Of a stretch of DNA of 64,000 nt, positions 16,656 through 24,660 are shown piece after piece; position 1 is the stretch's first letter; the number at the start of each line of letters is the position of its first letter. The DNA comes from Ideonella sp. (lineage in GTDB: Bacteria > Pseudomonadota > Gammaproteobacteria > Burkholderiales > Burkholderiaceae_C), in assembly GCA_016721465.1 (NCBI GenBank), contig JADKIA010000004.1:248001-312000 (forward strand). The letters are read 5' to 3'. A program made the translations under genes and the position numbers. A model generated the notes under the pieces. That model was not told the origin of the DNA, searched no databases, and saw only the letters and a program-made list of their open reading frames with translations.

Positions 16656-17090
16656 TCAAACGATCAGCATGTCTCGTATCGAAAGGAGTTCGGTGCGCAA
16701 CTCCGAGGACCCGAATTCAGAGACCTCGGGCAACGGCAGACCGAGGCGCAGTCGCTCCACACTTTCGGCCGCGAGGTCTTCAGCTGATCCGTCATCCGCA
16801 TCGTCGATGATTGAAGGATCTGTCCCACGCGCTGTGCCTATGTCGGTGAGTTGATTGCGGGCGCCACTGATCGTGAAGCCCTGGTCATACAAGAGGTCAC
16901 GAATGCGTCGGATCAACAACACCTCATGGTGCTGGTAGTAACGACGATTGCCCCGTCGCTTCATGGGCTTGAGCTGGGTGAATTCCTGCTCCCAATAGCG
17001 CAGGACGTACGGCTTGACGCCGCACAACTCGCTCACCTCACCGATCGTGAAGTAGCGCTTGGCCGGAATGGCAGGAAGCGGTTTCTCCAT
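16656..17090 (-). CDS. MerR family transcriptional regulator
   Basis: A 144-residue DNA-binding protein. The winged helix-turn-helix spans about residues 13-80 (YFTIGEVSELCGVKPYVLRYWEQEF, then MKRRGNRRYYQHHEV); the rest is an acidic linker and a short helix (LRTELLSIRDML). No metal-binding Cys are present. This CarD/HTH-type member is typically the last gene of the pheST-ihfA operon in proteobacteria and its target is unknown. The ATG at 17090 is preferred over an in-frame TTG at 17099. It follows ihfA by 34 bases. Confidence 0.9.
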   Translation of the reverse strand: MEKPLPAIPAKRYFTIGEVSELCGVKPYVLRYWEQEFTQLKPMKRRGNRRYYQHHEVLLIRRIRDLLYDQGFTISGARNQLTDIGTARGTDPSIIDDADDGSAEDLAAESVERLRLGLPLPEVSEFGSSELRTELLSIRDMLIV

Positions 17091-17124
17091 TGAAATCAAC
17101 GAGGTGGGTGAGCAAAGCTAGACT

Positions 17125-17487
17125 CTACTCGAAGTCCTCGTCGATGGGGGTGTCTCCTTGCACAATTGCCTTGAGCTTGTGGCTGGCATGGAAAGTGACC
17201 ACGTTGCGTGCTTCGATCGGGATCGATTCTCCGGTGCGCGGGTTGCGCCCGGGACGCGGTGCCTTGCGCCGGATGTTGAAGTTGCCGAATCCCGACAGCT
17301 TGACGTCATCTCCTTTGACCAAGCTGCCATGTACCAAATCGAAGAATGCCTCGACCATGTCCTTGGACTCGCGCTTGTTGAGTCCCAGCCGCTCGAACAG
17401 CAATTCTGCGAGTTCTGCCTTGGTGAGAGTGGGCGTCTCCAGCGATGGCAACATCACGTGGTCGGTGGCGATGTCCTCGATACTCAT
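17125..17487 (-). CDS. ihfA: integration host factor subunit alpha
   Basis: IhfA pairs with IhfB to bend DNA at specific sites, acting in transcription, replication and recombination. It has 120 residues; the core (LTKAELAELLFERLGLNKRES through the beta-arm IRRKAPRPGRNPRTGESIPI) is intact, including the Pro residue that intercalates between base pairs. An N-terminal extension of about 20 residues (MSIEDIATDHVMLPSLETPT) precedes the usual start, common in Burkholderiales. It lies 38 bases behind pheT. Confidence 0.97.
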   Translation of the reverse strand: MSIEDIATDHVMLPSLETPTLTKAELAELLFERLGLNKRESKDMVEAFFDLVHGSLVKGDDVKLSGFGNFNIRRKAPRPGRNPRTGESIPIEARNVVTFHASHKLKAIVQGDTPIDEDFE

Positions 17488-17525
17488 GGCTGATTGTGGC
17501 TTGGGTTGGTGACGATACGGGCAAT

Positions 17526-19949
17526 TCAGCCGCGCAGGCGCGCACCGAGGCTGAGTGCAGCGCGCGCCACGGCGGCGGCGATCGTCGCGTCGATTCGCTC
17601 TTCGGTGAGCGTCGCGTTTGGATCAAGCAATTCGATTCGCACGGCCATGCTCCGCTCACCGGGCTTCATGTCACCCGTTGCGGCAACAGGCTTGTAGACA
17701 TCGAACAAGGTCGCCGCACGCACGCATCCGGACGGATCCGCCTGCAGAGACCGGATCAATGCGTCGTGCGTGGCCGTTTCAGGCACCACCAAGGCCACAT
17801 CCCGCCAGGCAGCTTGGTGCTTGGCCACCGCCCGAAATGCAGGAACCCGACGCGCCAGGACGGCATCCAGATCCAGTTCGAACAAGATCGGCGCACCCGG
17901 CAACTCGTAGGCCTGACGCCAGCGCGGATGCAACTCTCCCACGTGGCCGATGGGTCGACCTTCCGAACGGATGAGCGCGCAACGCCCGGGATGCATTGCG
18001 GGATGCTCGGCCGGTTCGAAGTGGACCTGGCCAGGCGCCAGCAAGGCCTCCACATCACCCTTCACATCGAAGAAGTCGACACTGCGCTCTCTGATTCCCC
18101 ATTGCGTGGCGTCGGCCGGCCCGTTGGCCAGGCCGGCAACCCGCATGGGTTGATGCACCCCCGCCACCGTGCGATCGCTGGAGACAACGCTCGCGTCACG
18201 AATCGCAACGCGGCCGATCTCGAAGGTGCGGACCCTGCCCGCCTTTCGTGCCAGGTTGTGCTTGAGCACCTGGATCAGACTGCCCAGCAGGCTGGACCGC
18301 ATCACCGCCAACGGCGCGGCGATCGGATTCAGCACCTTGATGGGGTCGGCGTTGCCAGACAACTCCTGTTCCCATCTGGCCTCGACGAAGCTGAAGTTGA
18401 TGGTTTCCTGGTAGTCCAGCCCTGCCAGGACATGGCGGACTTCGAAAGCGCTGCGCCGTGCCTCGGGACGAACCCGTGCAGCGATGGGCGCCTTGGGTGC
18501 GGTCAGCGGAAGCTTGTCGTAGCCAATGACGCGAATCACCTCTTCGATCAGATCCTCTTCGATCAGCAGGTCAAAGCGCCAACTTGGCGGTGTCACCACC
18601 AACCGGCCAGGCTGTTCCTTGAAGGACATCCCCAGCCTCGTGAACACCGCGGCACACTGCGCCTGGGTCACAGGCATGCCGATGACTTTGGCAGCGCGAT
18701 CGACACGCAGCGCAACAGGCACACGTTCCGGCATGCGCACCGCTTGGTCGTTCATCGGACCGGCATCGCCGCCGCAAATGTCGATGATGAGCTGGGTGAT
18801 GCGCTCGATGTGCTCCACCGTGGACGCAGGATCAACGCCGCGCTCGAAACGATGGCCCGCATCGGTGGCGAAGTTGTAGCGGCGCGAACGACCTGCGATG
18901 GCTTGCGGCCACCAGAACGCGGCCTCCACGTAGACGTTGCGTGTCTCATCCGACACCGCCGTCGAATCGCCCCCCATGATGCCAGCCAGCGACTCCACGC
19001 CCTGCGCGTCGGCGATCACACCAACCTTCGAGTCAACGCTCACCGTATTGCCATTGAGCAGCTTGAGACTCTCGCCTTCACGTCCCCAACGTACGACGAG
19101 TTTGTCGTGAATCTTGTCCAGGTCGAAGATGTGCGATGGGCGACCGAACTCGAACATGACGTAGTTGGAGATGTCCACCAGCGCAGTGACCGAACGCTGA
19201 CCGCAGCGCGCAAGACGGTTCACCATCCAGGCAGGCGTCTTGGCTTTCGTGTTGACGTTGCGGACGATTCGTCCGGAGAAACGCCCACACAGATCAGGTG
19301 CTTCAATCTGCACTGGCAGAACCGCGTCGTGCGATACAGCCACGGGCGCGAAGACTGGCTCCTTCAGCGGCGCGCCAGTGAGCGCAGACACCTCACGGGC
19401 GATGCCATAGACACTGAGGCAGTGGGCCAGATTCGGCGTGAGCTTCAGCGTGAACAAGGTGTCGTCGAGGTTCAGGTGAACCCGAACATCGGCACCAAGC
19501 GGCGCGTTCAGATCCAGTTCGAGCAGACCGCCATGGTCGTCGTTGAGCTTCAACTCGCGGGCAGAACACAACATGCCCTGGCTTTCGATGCCCCGCAGTT
19601 TGCCGGTTTGGATACGGAACGGCACGCCATCGTCACCGGGCGGCAGCTCAGCGCCGACCAGGGCCAGTGGCACACGAAGGCCCACCCGTGCGTTCGGAGC
19701 GCCGCACACGATCTGCAGCGGGCCGTCCTTGGAATGGACACCAGCATCGACTCTGCATACGCGCAGGCGATCGGCATTCGGATGTTGCTCGACCTCGACG
19801 ATCTCGGCCACGACCACGTTGGCAAACGCAGGCGCTGCTGGCCGCAGGTCTTCGACCTCCAGGCCCGACATGGTGAGCAATTCCGCCAACTCGGCGGTGC
19901 TGATGGAAGGGTTGCAGAACTCGCGCAACCAGGATTCAGGGAATTGCAT
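17526..19949 (-). CDS. pheT: phenylalanyl-tRNA synthetase beta subunit
   Basis: PheT is the large subunit of the alpha2-beta2 enzyme that charges tRNA-Phe. It has 807 residues, the usual length. The N-terminal tRNA-binding domain (SGLEVEDLRPAAPAFANVVV, then HPNADRLRVC) is followed by the B3/B4 editing domain, the B5 domain and the catalytic-like domain. The C-terminal anticodon-binding FDX-ACB domain starts near residue 710 and ends SLGARLRG. It follows pheS by 24 bases and precedes ihfA by 38. Confidence 0.98.
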   Translation of the reverse strand: MQFPESWLREFCNPSISTAELAELLTMSGLEVEDLRPAAPAFANVVVAEIVEVEQHPNADRLRVCRVDAGVHSKDGPLQIVCGAPNARVGLRVPLALVGAELPPGDDGVPFRIQTGKLRGIESQGMLCSARELKLNDDHGGLLELDLNAPLGADVRVHLNLDDTLFTLKLTPNLAHCLSVYGIAREVSALTGAPLKEPVFAPVAVSHDAVLPVQIEAPDLCGRFSGRIVRNVNTKAKTPAWMVNRLARCGQRSVTALVDISNYVMFEFGRPSHIFDLDKIHDKLVVRWGREGESLKLLNGNTVSVDSKVGVIADAQGVESLAGIMGGDSTAVSDETRNVYVEAAFWWPQAIAGRSRRYNFATDAGHRFERGVDPASTVEHIERITQLIIDICGGDAGPMNDQAVRMPERVPVALRVDRAAKVIGMPVTQAQCAAVFTRLGMSFKEQPGRLVVTPPSWRFDLLIEEDLIEEVIRVIGYDKLPLTAPKAPIAARVRPEARRSAFEVRHVLAGLDYQETINFSFVEARWEQELSGNADPIKVLNPIAAPLAVMRSSLLGSLIQVLKHNLARKAGRVRTFEIGRVAIRDASVVSSDRTVAGVHQPMRVAGLANGPADATQWGIRERSVDFFDVKGDVEALLAPGQVHFEPAEHPAMHPGRCALIRSEGRPIGHVGELHPRWRQAYELPGAPILFELDLDAVLARRVPAFRAVAKHQAAWRDVALVVPETATHDALIRSLQADPSGCVRAATLFDVYKPVAATGDMKPGERSMAVRIELLDPNATLTEERIDATIAAAVARAALSLGARLRG

Positions 19950-19973
19950 GATGCCGTCTGCTGTTTGAGTCGA

Positions 19974-21014
19974 TCACTTGAACTGCGAAAGAAAGCGCAT
20001 GTCGCCTTCATAGAACAGCCGCAGGTCGTTGACGCCATAGCGCAGCATCGTCAATCGATCCGGGCCCATGCCGAAGGCAAAACCGATGTAGCGCTCTGGG
20101 TCCAGCCCGAAGTTGCGCACGACGTTCGGGTGCACTTGGCCAGAGCCAGCAACTTCCAGCCACTGCCCTTTCAACGGGCCCGAAGCAAATGCGATGTCCA
20201 CCTCCGCCGACGGCTCGGTGAACGGGAAGAAGGAGGGACGGAAGCGAATTTGCAGATCATCGGTCTCGAACAGGTTGCGGAAGAAGTCGGCGAACACCGC
20301 CTTCAGGTCCTTGAAGCTCACGTCCTCGCCGATCCACAGGCCTTCGCACTGGTGGAACATCGGCGAGTGCGTGGCGTCACTGTCGACACGATACGTTCGG
20401 CCCGGCGCTATGACGCGGATCTCCGGCATCGGATCCAGCCCCGCATGTCGCTTCACGTGCTGCACTGCGTAGCGCACCTGCATCGGGCTGGTGTGCGTGC
20501 GAAGCAGATGGCCGGCGCGCTCGCTGCGCGTGTCGACGTAAAAAGTGTCGTGCATCGACCGCGCTGGATGGTCCTCAGGGGTGTTCAGCGCAGTGAAGTT
20601 GTACCAATCGTCCTCGATTTCGGGACCGTCCGCCACATCGAAGCCCATGGACCCAAAGATGGCCTCGATGCGCTCCATCGTGCGGGAAACCGGGTGCAGA
20701 CCACCGGTTCCCCTGTGTCGCCCAGGCAGGCTGACATCCAGCGCTTCGGCGCGCAGTTGTGCATTCAGTTCGTCGTTGGCCAAGGACTGCCGACGCGCCT
20801 GCAGCGCGGCTTCGATTCGCTGCTTGGTCTGGTTGATTTCCGCCCCACGCGACTTCTTCTCGTCGTGTGAGAGGGCACCCAAACCCTTCATCAGTTCGGT
20901 GACGCGGCCAGCCTTGCCCAGGAACCGGGCCTTGGCGTTCTCAAGTTCGGCCGGGGTGGGCGCATCGGCGAACGCTAGCGTTGCGTCGGCCACCAGTTCT
21001 TCAAGGTCGTTCAT
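19974..21014 (-). CDS. pheS: phenylalanyl-tRNA synthetase alpha subunit
   Basis: PheS carries the active site that aminoacylates tRNA-Phe. It has 346 residues: an N-terminal coiled-coil arm (about 1-90), then the class II core with motif 2 in HTSPMQVRYAVQ and motif 3 in the C-terminal FAFGMGPDRLTMLRYGV. The Phe-pocket Ala/Gly (GFAFGMG) is typical, with Ala as in wild-type E. coli. Two hairpins, one with a T run, separate it from rplT, so pheST may be partly uncoupled from the ribosomal genes. Confidence 0.98.
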   Translation of the reverse strand: MNDLEELVADATLAFADAPTPAELENAKARFLGKAGRVTELMKGLGALSHDEKKSRGAEINQTKQRIEAALQARRQSLANDELNAQLRAEALDVSLPGRHRGTGGLHPVSRTMERIEAIFGSMGFDVADGPEIEDDWYNFTALNTPEDHPARSMHDTFYVDTRSERAGHLLRTHTSPMQVRYAVQHVKRHAGLDPMPEIRVIAPGRTYRVDSDATHSPMFHQCEGLWIGEDVSFKDLKAVFADFFRNLFETDDLQIRFRPSFFPFTEPSAEVDIAFASGPLKGQWLEVAGSGQVHPNVVRNFGLDPERYIGFAFGMGPDRLTMLRYGVNDLRLFYEGDMRFLSQFK

Positions 21015-21043
21015 CGTCCGTCACATCATCGAATGCGGAAAAC

Positions 21044-21074
21044 AAAAAAAGGTCGCCCACAGGTGACGACCTTT
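21044..21074 (-). terminator. intrinsic terminator or attenuator between rplT and pheS
   Basis: On the minus strand AAAGGTCG and CGACCTTT pair across an 11-base loop, followed by TTTTG. It lies 30 bases before the pheS ATG and should lower transcription from rplT into pheST. In E. coli pheST is controlled by an attenuator (pheM). Here the only Phe codons near by fall inside the T run, so classic attenuation is not shown. Confidence 0.65.
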
Positions 21075-21089
21075 GAATGCTTGGGTGCG

Positions 21090-21117
21090 CCTGGCCATCG
21101 AGCAATCGATGGCCAGG
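21090..21117 (-). other. perfect hairpin directly behind rplT
   Basis: CCTGGCCATCGA and TCGATGGCCAGG form a perfect 12-bp stem with the 4-base loop TTGC, 12 bases after the rplT stop. No T run follows, so it is more likely a 3'-end-protecting or processing structure, or part of the leader of pheS together with the terminator at 21044. Confidence 0.6.
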
Positions 21118-21129
21118 TCGCATGCAACA

Positions 21130-21486
21130 TCAAGCCAGTTGGGCCTTCACCTTGGCAACGATGCTGCCAAAGGCAGCAGGGTCGTTGACGGCAAGTTCGG
21201 CCAACATCTTGCGATCGATGTCGATCGATGCCTGCTTGAGGCCGGCCATGAACTTGCTGTAGGTGATGCCCAGACCGCGCGCAGCAGCGTTGATGCGAGC
21301 AATCCACAACTGGCGGAAGACGCGCTTGCGGGTGCGGCGGTCACGGTAGGCATATTGCCCGGCCTTCATCACCGCCTGCTTGGCGATGCGGAAGACATTC
21401 TTGCGGCGACCGCGATAGCCCTTGGCCAGGGCCAGGACTTTCTTGTGGCGAGCGCGTGCGGTTACACCACGTTTGACGCGAGGCAT
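21130..21486 (-). CDS. rplT: 50S ribosomal protein L20
   Basis: A structural protein of the large subunit, needed early in assembly, that binds 23S rRNA and in many bacteria represses its own operon. It has 118 residues: a highly basic N-terminal tail (MPRVKRGVTARARHKKVLALAKGYRGRRKNVF) and the compact C-terminal domain (LWIARINAAARGLGITYSKFMAGL). It follows rpmI by 43 bases. Confidence 0.99.
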   Translation of the reverse strand: MPRVKRGVTARARHKKVLALAKGYRGRRKNVFRIAKQAVMKAGQYAYRDRRTRKRVFRQLWIARINAAARGLGITYSKFMAGLKQASIDIDRKMLAELAVNDPAAFGSIVAKVKAQLA

Positions 21487-21529
21487 GTTTAGCTCCTTTG
21501 GGTCCGTCTATTGATCACAAGCCAGCGGA

Positions 21530-21733
21530 TTACAGCCCGGCGAAGGGCAGCATCTGCGCCATGTGACCCATGTTGGTCTCGTGCACGTTGGCTGCACCAC
21601 GAAGGTGGCGTTTGCGCGTGGTGGACTTCTTGGTGAGGATGTGGCGCTTGAACGCCTGACCGCGCTTGACGGTCCCTCCCGGACGGACTCGGAAGCGCTT
21701 CTTGGCTCCGCTCTTGGTCTTCATTTTGGGCAT
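21530..21733 (-). CDS. rpmI: 50S ribosomal protein L35
   Basis: A small basic ribosomal protein of 67 residues, standard length (MPKMKTKSGAKKRFRVRP ... HMAQMLPFAGL). AGAAGGAG lies just before the ATG. A 129-bp spacer separates it from infC; this holds possible autoregulatory structure. It is between infC and rplT in the usual order. Confidence 0.99.
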   Translation of the reverse strand: MPKMKTKSGAKKRFRVRPGGTVKRGQAFKRHILTKKSTTRKRHLRGAANVHETNMGHMAQMLPFAGL

Positions 21734-21862
21734 GACTGCTCCTTCTTAGTTGCCCCTGCAGGCGGCCAGCACGGTTGTGGCGGCACTTGTACAGCCTGCA
21801 GCGGCTGTTTCCCGGATGCCGAGGTGACCAAACCTCAGCGGGAAATTCGAAATTCCGTTCGA
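21734..21862 (-). promoter_or_regulatory. infC-rpmI spacer, possible L20-responsive leader
   Basis: The 129-bp spacer contains several self-complementary stretches on the minus strand: GAGGTTTGGTCACCTC, AGCCGCTGCAGGCT and a second CTGCAGG copy near GGCCGCCTGCAGGGGC. In E. coli L20 represses rpmI-rplT by binding structured RNA at this place. Whether that applies here cannot be decided by eye. Confidence 0.35.
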
Positions 21863-22414
21863 CTACTGCTTCTTCTTCGGTGCCAGCACCATGATCATCT
21901 GGCGACCTTCCAATTTAGGCATGTGCTCAACCAGCGCCACATCGGCCAACTCATCGCGAATACGCTCGAGCATGCGCATGCCGATGTCCTGGTGGGTGAT
22001 CTCGCGGCCGCGAAAGCGCAACGTAACCTTGCCCTTGTCACCGTCCTCGGCGATGAATCGCCGCAGATTGCGCATCTTGATGTTGTAGTCGCCATCATCA
22101 GTGCCGGGCCGGAATTTGACTTCCTTGACCTCCACCACCTTCTGCTTCGACTTGGCCTCTGCGGCCTTCTTCTGCTCCTGGTACTTGAACTTGCCGTAGT
22201 CCATCAACCTGCAAACCGGCGGATCAGCCGTGGCCGCGATTTCAACCAGATCGACATCCGCTTCGCCGGACAGTCGCAAGGCTTCCTGGATGGTGACGAT
22301 GCCCAGAGGCTCGTTGTTGATGCCGTTCAGGCGCACCGAAGGTGCCATGATTTCGCGGTTGAGCCGGTGCTTGCGCTCGACATTGGGCGTACGGCGATCG
22401 AAAAAAGTAGCGAT
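21863..22414 (-). CDS. infC: translation initiation factor IF-3, with rare ATC start
   Basis: IF-3 keeps ribosomal subunits apart and checks start-codon pairing. If begun at the first ATG (22348) the protein would lack the conserved N-terminal segment. Reading upstream in frame gives ERKHRLNREIMAPSVRL, which matches other IF-3 proteins, back to an ATC at 22414 with GAGGGG eight bases before it. No ATG, GTG or TTG lies in that stretch, so ATC is the start (183 residues). infC genes widely use AUU or AUC so that IF-3 represses its own translation. The rest is standard (CRLMDYGKFKYQEQKK, the C-terminal RQMIMVLAPKKKQ). thrS lies 83 bases upstream. Confidence 0.95.
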   Translation of the reverse strand: MATFFDRRTPNVERKHRLNREIMAPSVRLNGINNEPLGIVTIQEALRLSGEADVDLVEIAATADPPVCRLMDYGKFKYQEQKKAAEAKSKQKVVEVKEVKFRPGTDDGDYNIKMRNLRRFIAEDGDKGKVTLRFRGREITHQDIGMRMLERIRDELADVALVEHMPKLEGRQMIMVLAPKKKQ

Positions 22415-22497
22415 GGTGCAAACCCCTCAGACCGAATCCGGTCACGACCCCAAGGCAAGCAACGGGCCTGAAAAAGCGAAAGCGCGCAGCGGACGAA

Positions 22498-24417
22498 TCA
22501 CACCTTGTTTGCAATGTCGTCGGCGAGTCTTTTGGCGAAGACGTCGACGGGCATGACACCAAGATCCTGATTGCCCCGTGCGCGCACGGCAACGGCCCCG
22601 CTTGCCTTCTCCTTGTCACCAACGACCAGGATGTACGGAACCTTTTGCAACGAATGCTCGCGGATTTTATACGTGATCTTTTCGTTTCGCAAATCGGTCG
22701 AGACTCTAACTCCTTGTTTTTGCAGAGTTTTCGCCACTTCAGCAACATAGTCCATCTGTGCATCGGTGATGCTGCTCACCACCACTTGCACGGGCGCGAG
22801 CCATGCCGGCAAGGCGCCAGCGTGCTGCTCGATCAGGATGCCGATGAAGCGCTCCAGGCTGCCAACGATCGCACGGTGCAACATCACGGGATGGGCGCGA
22901 CCACTGCTGTCGGTGACGTACTCGCCGCCCAGCCGCTCAGCCGTGTTGAAGTCGACCTGCATCGTGCCGCATTGCCATTGGCGGCCCAGAGCGTCCTTCA
23001 GCGTGTACTCGATCTTCGGCCCATAGAACGCACCATCACCCGGCGACACGACGAAGTCGCAGCCCGAGCGTCGCAGGGCCTCCATGACGGCGAATTCGGC
23101 CTTGTCCCACAAGGCATCCGAGCCCACCCGCTTGTCGGGACGGGTGGCGACTTTGTAGATCATCTCGGTGAAGCCAAAGTCCTTGTAGACCCGGTGCAGC
23201 AGCGCCGTGTAGGCGATGCACTCGTCGAGAATCTGGTCTTCCGTGCAAAAGATGTGCCCGTCGTCCTGGGTGAATCCACGAACCCGCATGATTCCGTGTA
23301 GCGCACCGCTCGGCTCGTTGCGATGGCATTGGCCAAACTCGCCATAGCGCATGGGCAGATCGCGGTAACTGCGCATCTGCGAATTGAAGATCAGCACGTG
23401 GCCCGGACAGTTCATCGGCTTCAACGCGTACTCGCGCTTCTCCGATTCGGTCGTGAACATGTTGTCGCGGTAGTTGTCCCAATGCCCAGTCTTTTCCCAC
23501 AGCGATTTGTCAAGCACCTGCGGGCCCTTGACCTCCAGGTAGCCGTTGTCACGATAGACCTCGCGCATGTACTGCTCGACTTGCTGCCAGATCGCCCACC
23601 CCTTGGGATGCCAGAACACCATGCCCGGTGCGGTCTCGTCCATGTGGAACAGGTCCAACTCCCTACCCAGCTTGCGGTGGTCGCGCTTCTCGGCCTCTTC
23701 CAGCATGGTCAAGTGCTTCTGCAGGTCATCCTTGGTCGCCCAAGCCGTGCCATACACCCGCTGAAGCTGCTCGTTCTTCTGGTCGCCACGCCAGTAGGCG
23801 CCGGCCACTTTCATCAACTTGAAGTGCTTGAGCTTGCCCGTAGAAGGCACATGTGGGCCGCGACACAGGTCCTCGAAAGCACCTTCGCGGTACAGCGATA
23901 CCTCCTGTCCTTCCGGGATGCTGGCAATGATTTCGGCCTTGTAGTGTTCGCCCAAACCTTTGAAGTAGGCCACTGCCTCGTCCCTGGGCAAGACGCGCCG
24001 CACCACAGCCTCGTTCTTGGAGGCCAACTCGACCATGCGCTTCTCGATGGCGGCCAAATCCTCCGGCGTGAACGGGCGCTTGTATGCGAAATCGTAGTAG
24101 AAGCCGTTGTCGATCACCGGGCCGATGGTCACCTGCGCTTCCGGGAAGAGTTCCTTGACTGCATAGGCCAACAGGTGCGCTGTCGAATGACGGATCAGGT
24201 CCAGGCCATCGGCATCTTTGTCGGTGATGATGGCCAGGCGTGCATCCGATTCGAGGGTGTGGCTCAAGTCGACCAATTGAGCCAGATCGCCCTCGCCAAC
24301 ACGGCCTGCCAAAGCGGCCTTGGCCAAGCCAGCGCCGATGGAGGCCGCGACCTGTCCGACCGTGACGGCCTCTGTGAATTCGCGTCGTGACCCATCGGGC
24401 AAGGTGATCGTGATCAT
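22498..24417 (-). CDS. thrS: threonyl-tRNA synthetase
   Basis: ThrS charges tRNA-Thr and edits mischarged serine. It has 639 residues: the TGS domain (1-60, ITITLPDGSRREFTEAVTV), the editing domain with HSTAHLLAYAV, the class II catalytic core (Zn ligands Cys in MNCPGHVLIFNS plus two His), and the C-terminal anticodon-binding domain (LPAWLAPVQVVVSSITDAQ). GGAG lies six bases before the ATG. It heads thrS-infC-rpmI-rplT-pheS-pheT-ihfA-merR. Its 5' leader contains a Thr-rich peptide and a terminator, suggesting control by tRNA-Thr charging. Confidence 0.98.
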   Translation of the reverse strand: MITITLPDGSRREFTEAVTVGQVAASIGAGLAKAALAGRVGEGDLAQLVDLSHTLESDARLAIITDKDADGLDLIRHSTAHLLAYAVKELFPEAQVTIGPVIDNGFYYDFAYKRPFTPEDLAAIEKRMVELASKNEAVVRRVLPRDEAVAYFKGLGEHYKAEIIASIPEGQEVSLYREGAFEDLCRGPHVPSTGKLKHFKLMKVAGAYWRGDQKNEQLQRVYGTAWATKDDLQKHLTMLEEAEKRDHRKLGRELDLFHMDETAPGMVFWHPKGWAIWQQVEQYMREVYRDNGYLEVKGPQVLDKSLWEKTGHWDNYRDNMFTTESEKREYALKPMNCPGHVLIFNSQMRSYRDLPMRYGEFGQCHRNEPSGALHGIMRVRGFTQDDGHIFCTEDQILDECIAYTALLHRVYKDFGFTEMIYKVATRPDKRVGSDALWDKAEFAVMEALRRSGCDFVVSPGDGAFYGPKIEYTLKDALGRQWQCGTMQVDFNTAERLGGEYVTDSSGRAHPVMLHRAIVGSLERFIGILIEQHAGALPAWLAPVQVVVSSITDAQMDYVAEVAKTLQKQGVRVSTDLRNEKITYKIREHSLQKVPYILVVGDKEKASGAVAVRARGNQDLGVMPVDVFAKRLADDIANKV

Positions 24418-24452
24418 GGTGAGCTCCGGTCTGGCAAGAAAATACAGGCAAC

Positions 24453-24479
24453 AAAAAAGCGCGGGTTCAGCCGCGCTTT
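24453..24479 (-). terminator. thrS leader terminator (attenuator segments 3 and 4)
   Basis: On the minus strand AAAGCGCGG and CCGCGCTTT form a perfect 9-bp stem around CTGAAC, followed by TTT. It stands 36 bases before the thrS ATG and 47 bases after the stop of the Thr-rich leader peptide. No gene ends before it, so it acts on the thrS leader transcript. Confidence 0.85.
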
Positions 24480-24514
24480 GTTGGGATCGAACAGAAGACT
24501 GGTACAGGCGTGAC

Positions 24515-24521
24515 AGCGCGG
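24515..24521 (-). promoter_or_regulatory. thrS antiterminator segment (attenuator segment 2)
   Basis: CCGCGCT here is identical to the start of the terminator's right arm (24464-24458), so it can pair perfectly over 7 bp with the left arm AGCGCGG (24477-24471) and block the terminator. It starts five bases after the leader-peptide stop: a ribosome finishing the peptide would cover it, and one stalled at the Thr codons would leave it free. Confidence 0.65.
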
Positions 24522-24525
24522 CCGA

Positions 24526-24570
24526 CTAGCTGGCAGTGACGAACCATGTAGTTCGCGGTGTCAGAACCAT
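24526..24570 (-). CDS. thrS leader peptide (four Thr codons in 14)
   Basis: A 14-codon frame, MVLTPRTTWFVTAS, ends with TAG at 24528-24526. Its Thr codons are ACA, ACT, ACA and ACT; none is ACC or ACG, which a high-GC genome would favour. GGAAAGG stands just upstream of the ATG. It precedes the mutually exclusive hairpins and then thrS, the layout of a translation-coupled attenuator. E. coli thrS is instead autoregulated at translation, so this would be a different control. Function is inferred; I do not know of a description of this peptide. Confidence 0.75.
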   Translation of the reverse strand: MVLTPRTTWFVTAS

Positions 24571-24608
24571 GGTGCCTTTCCCGTCCTTGTTGATCAATGG
24601 AAGCCTGA

Positions 24609-24637
24609 ATTGTAGGGCAGATGACGCCCCCACCAAA
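24609..24637 (-). promoter_or_regulatory. probable thrS operon promoter
   Basis: TACAAT at 24614-24609 is a near-consensus -10 box on the minus strand. TTTGGT at 24637-24632 stands 17 bases upstream as a weak -35. Transcription would begin near 24600, about 30 bases before the leader peptide. Confidence 0.5.
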
Positions 24638-24660
24638 CCGGACTGCCCTCCCCGGATCGC

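Noticed and set aside
17445..20870. A 1141-codon open frame on the plus strand opposite pheT and pheS
   Set aside because: It is the complement of two well-conserved genes. The His/Arg/Val-rich protein has no recognisable domain, and long antisense frames are expected at high GC.
21026..21135. pheM-like leader peptide with Phe codons before pheS (frames ending FFVF or FFCF)
   Set aside because: The Phe codons are simply the T run of the terminator. They lie after the hairpin, where stalling could not affect its formation.
22349..22763. Alternative minus-strand frame upstream of infC reaching into thrS
   Set aside because: It is an out-of-frame shadow of thrS and infC; the IF-3 N-terminus is in the frame that starts at ATC 22414.
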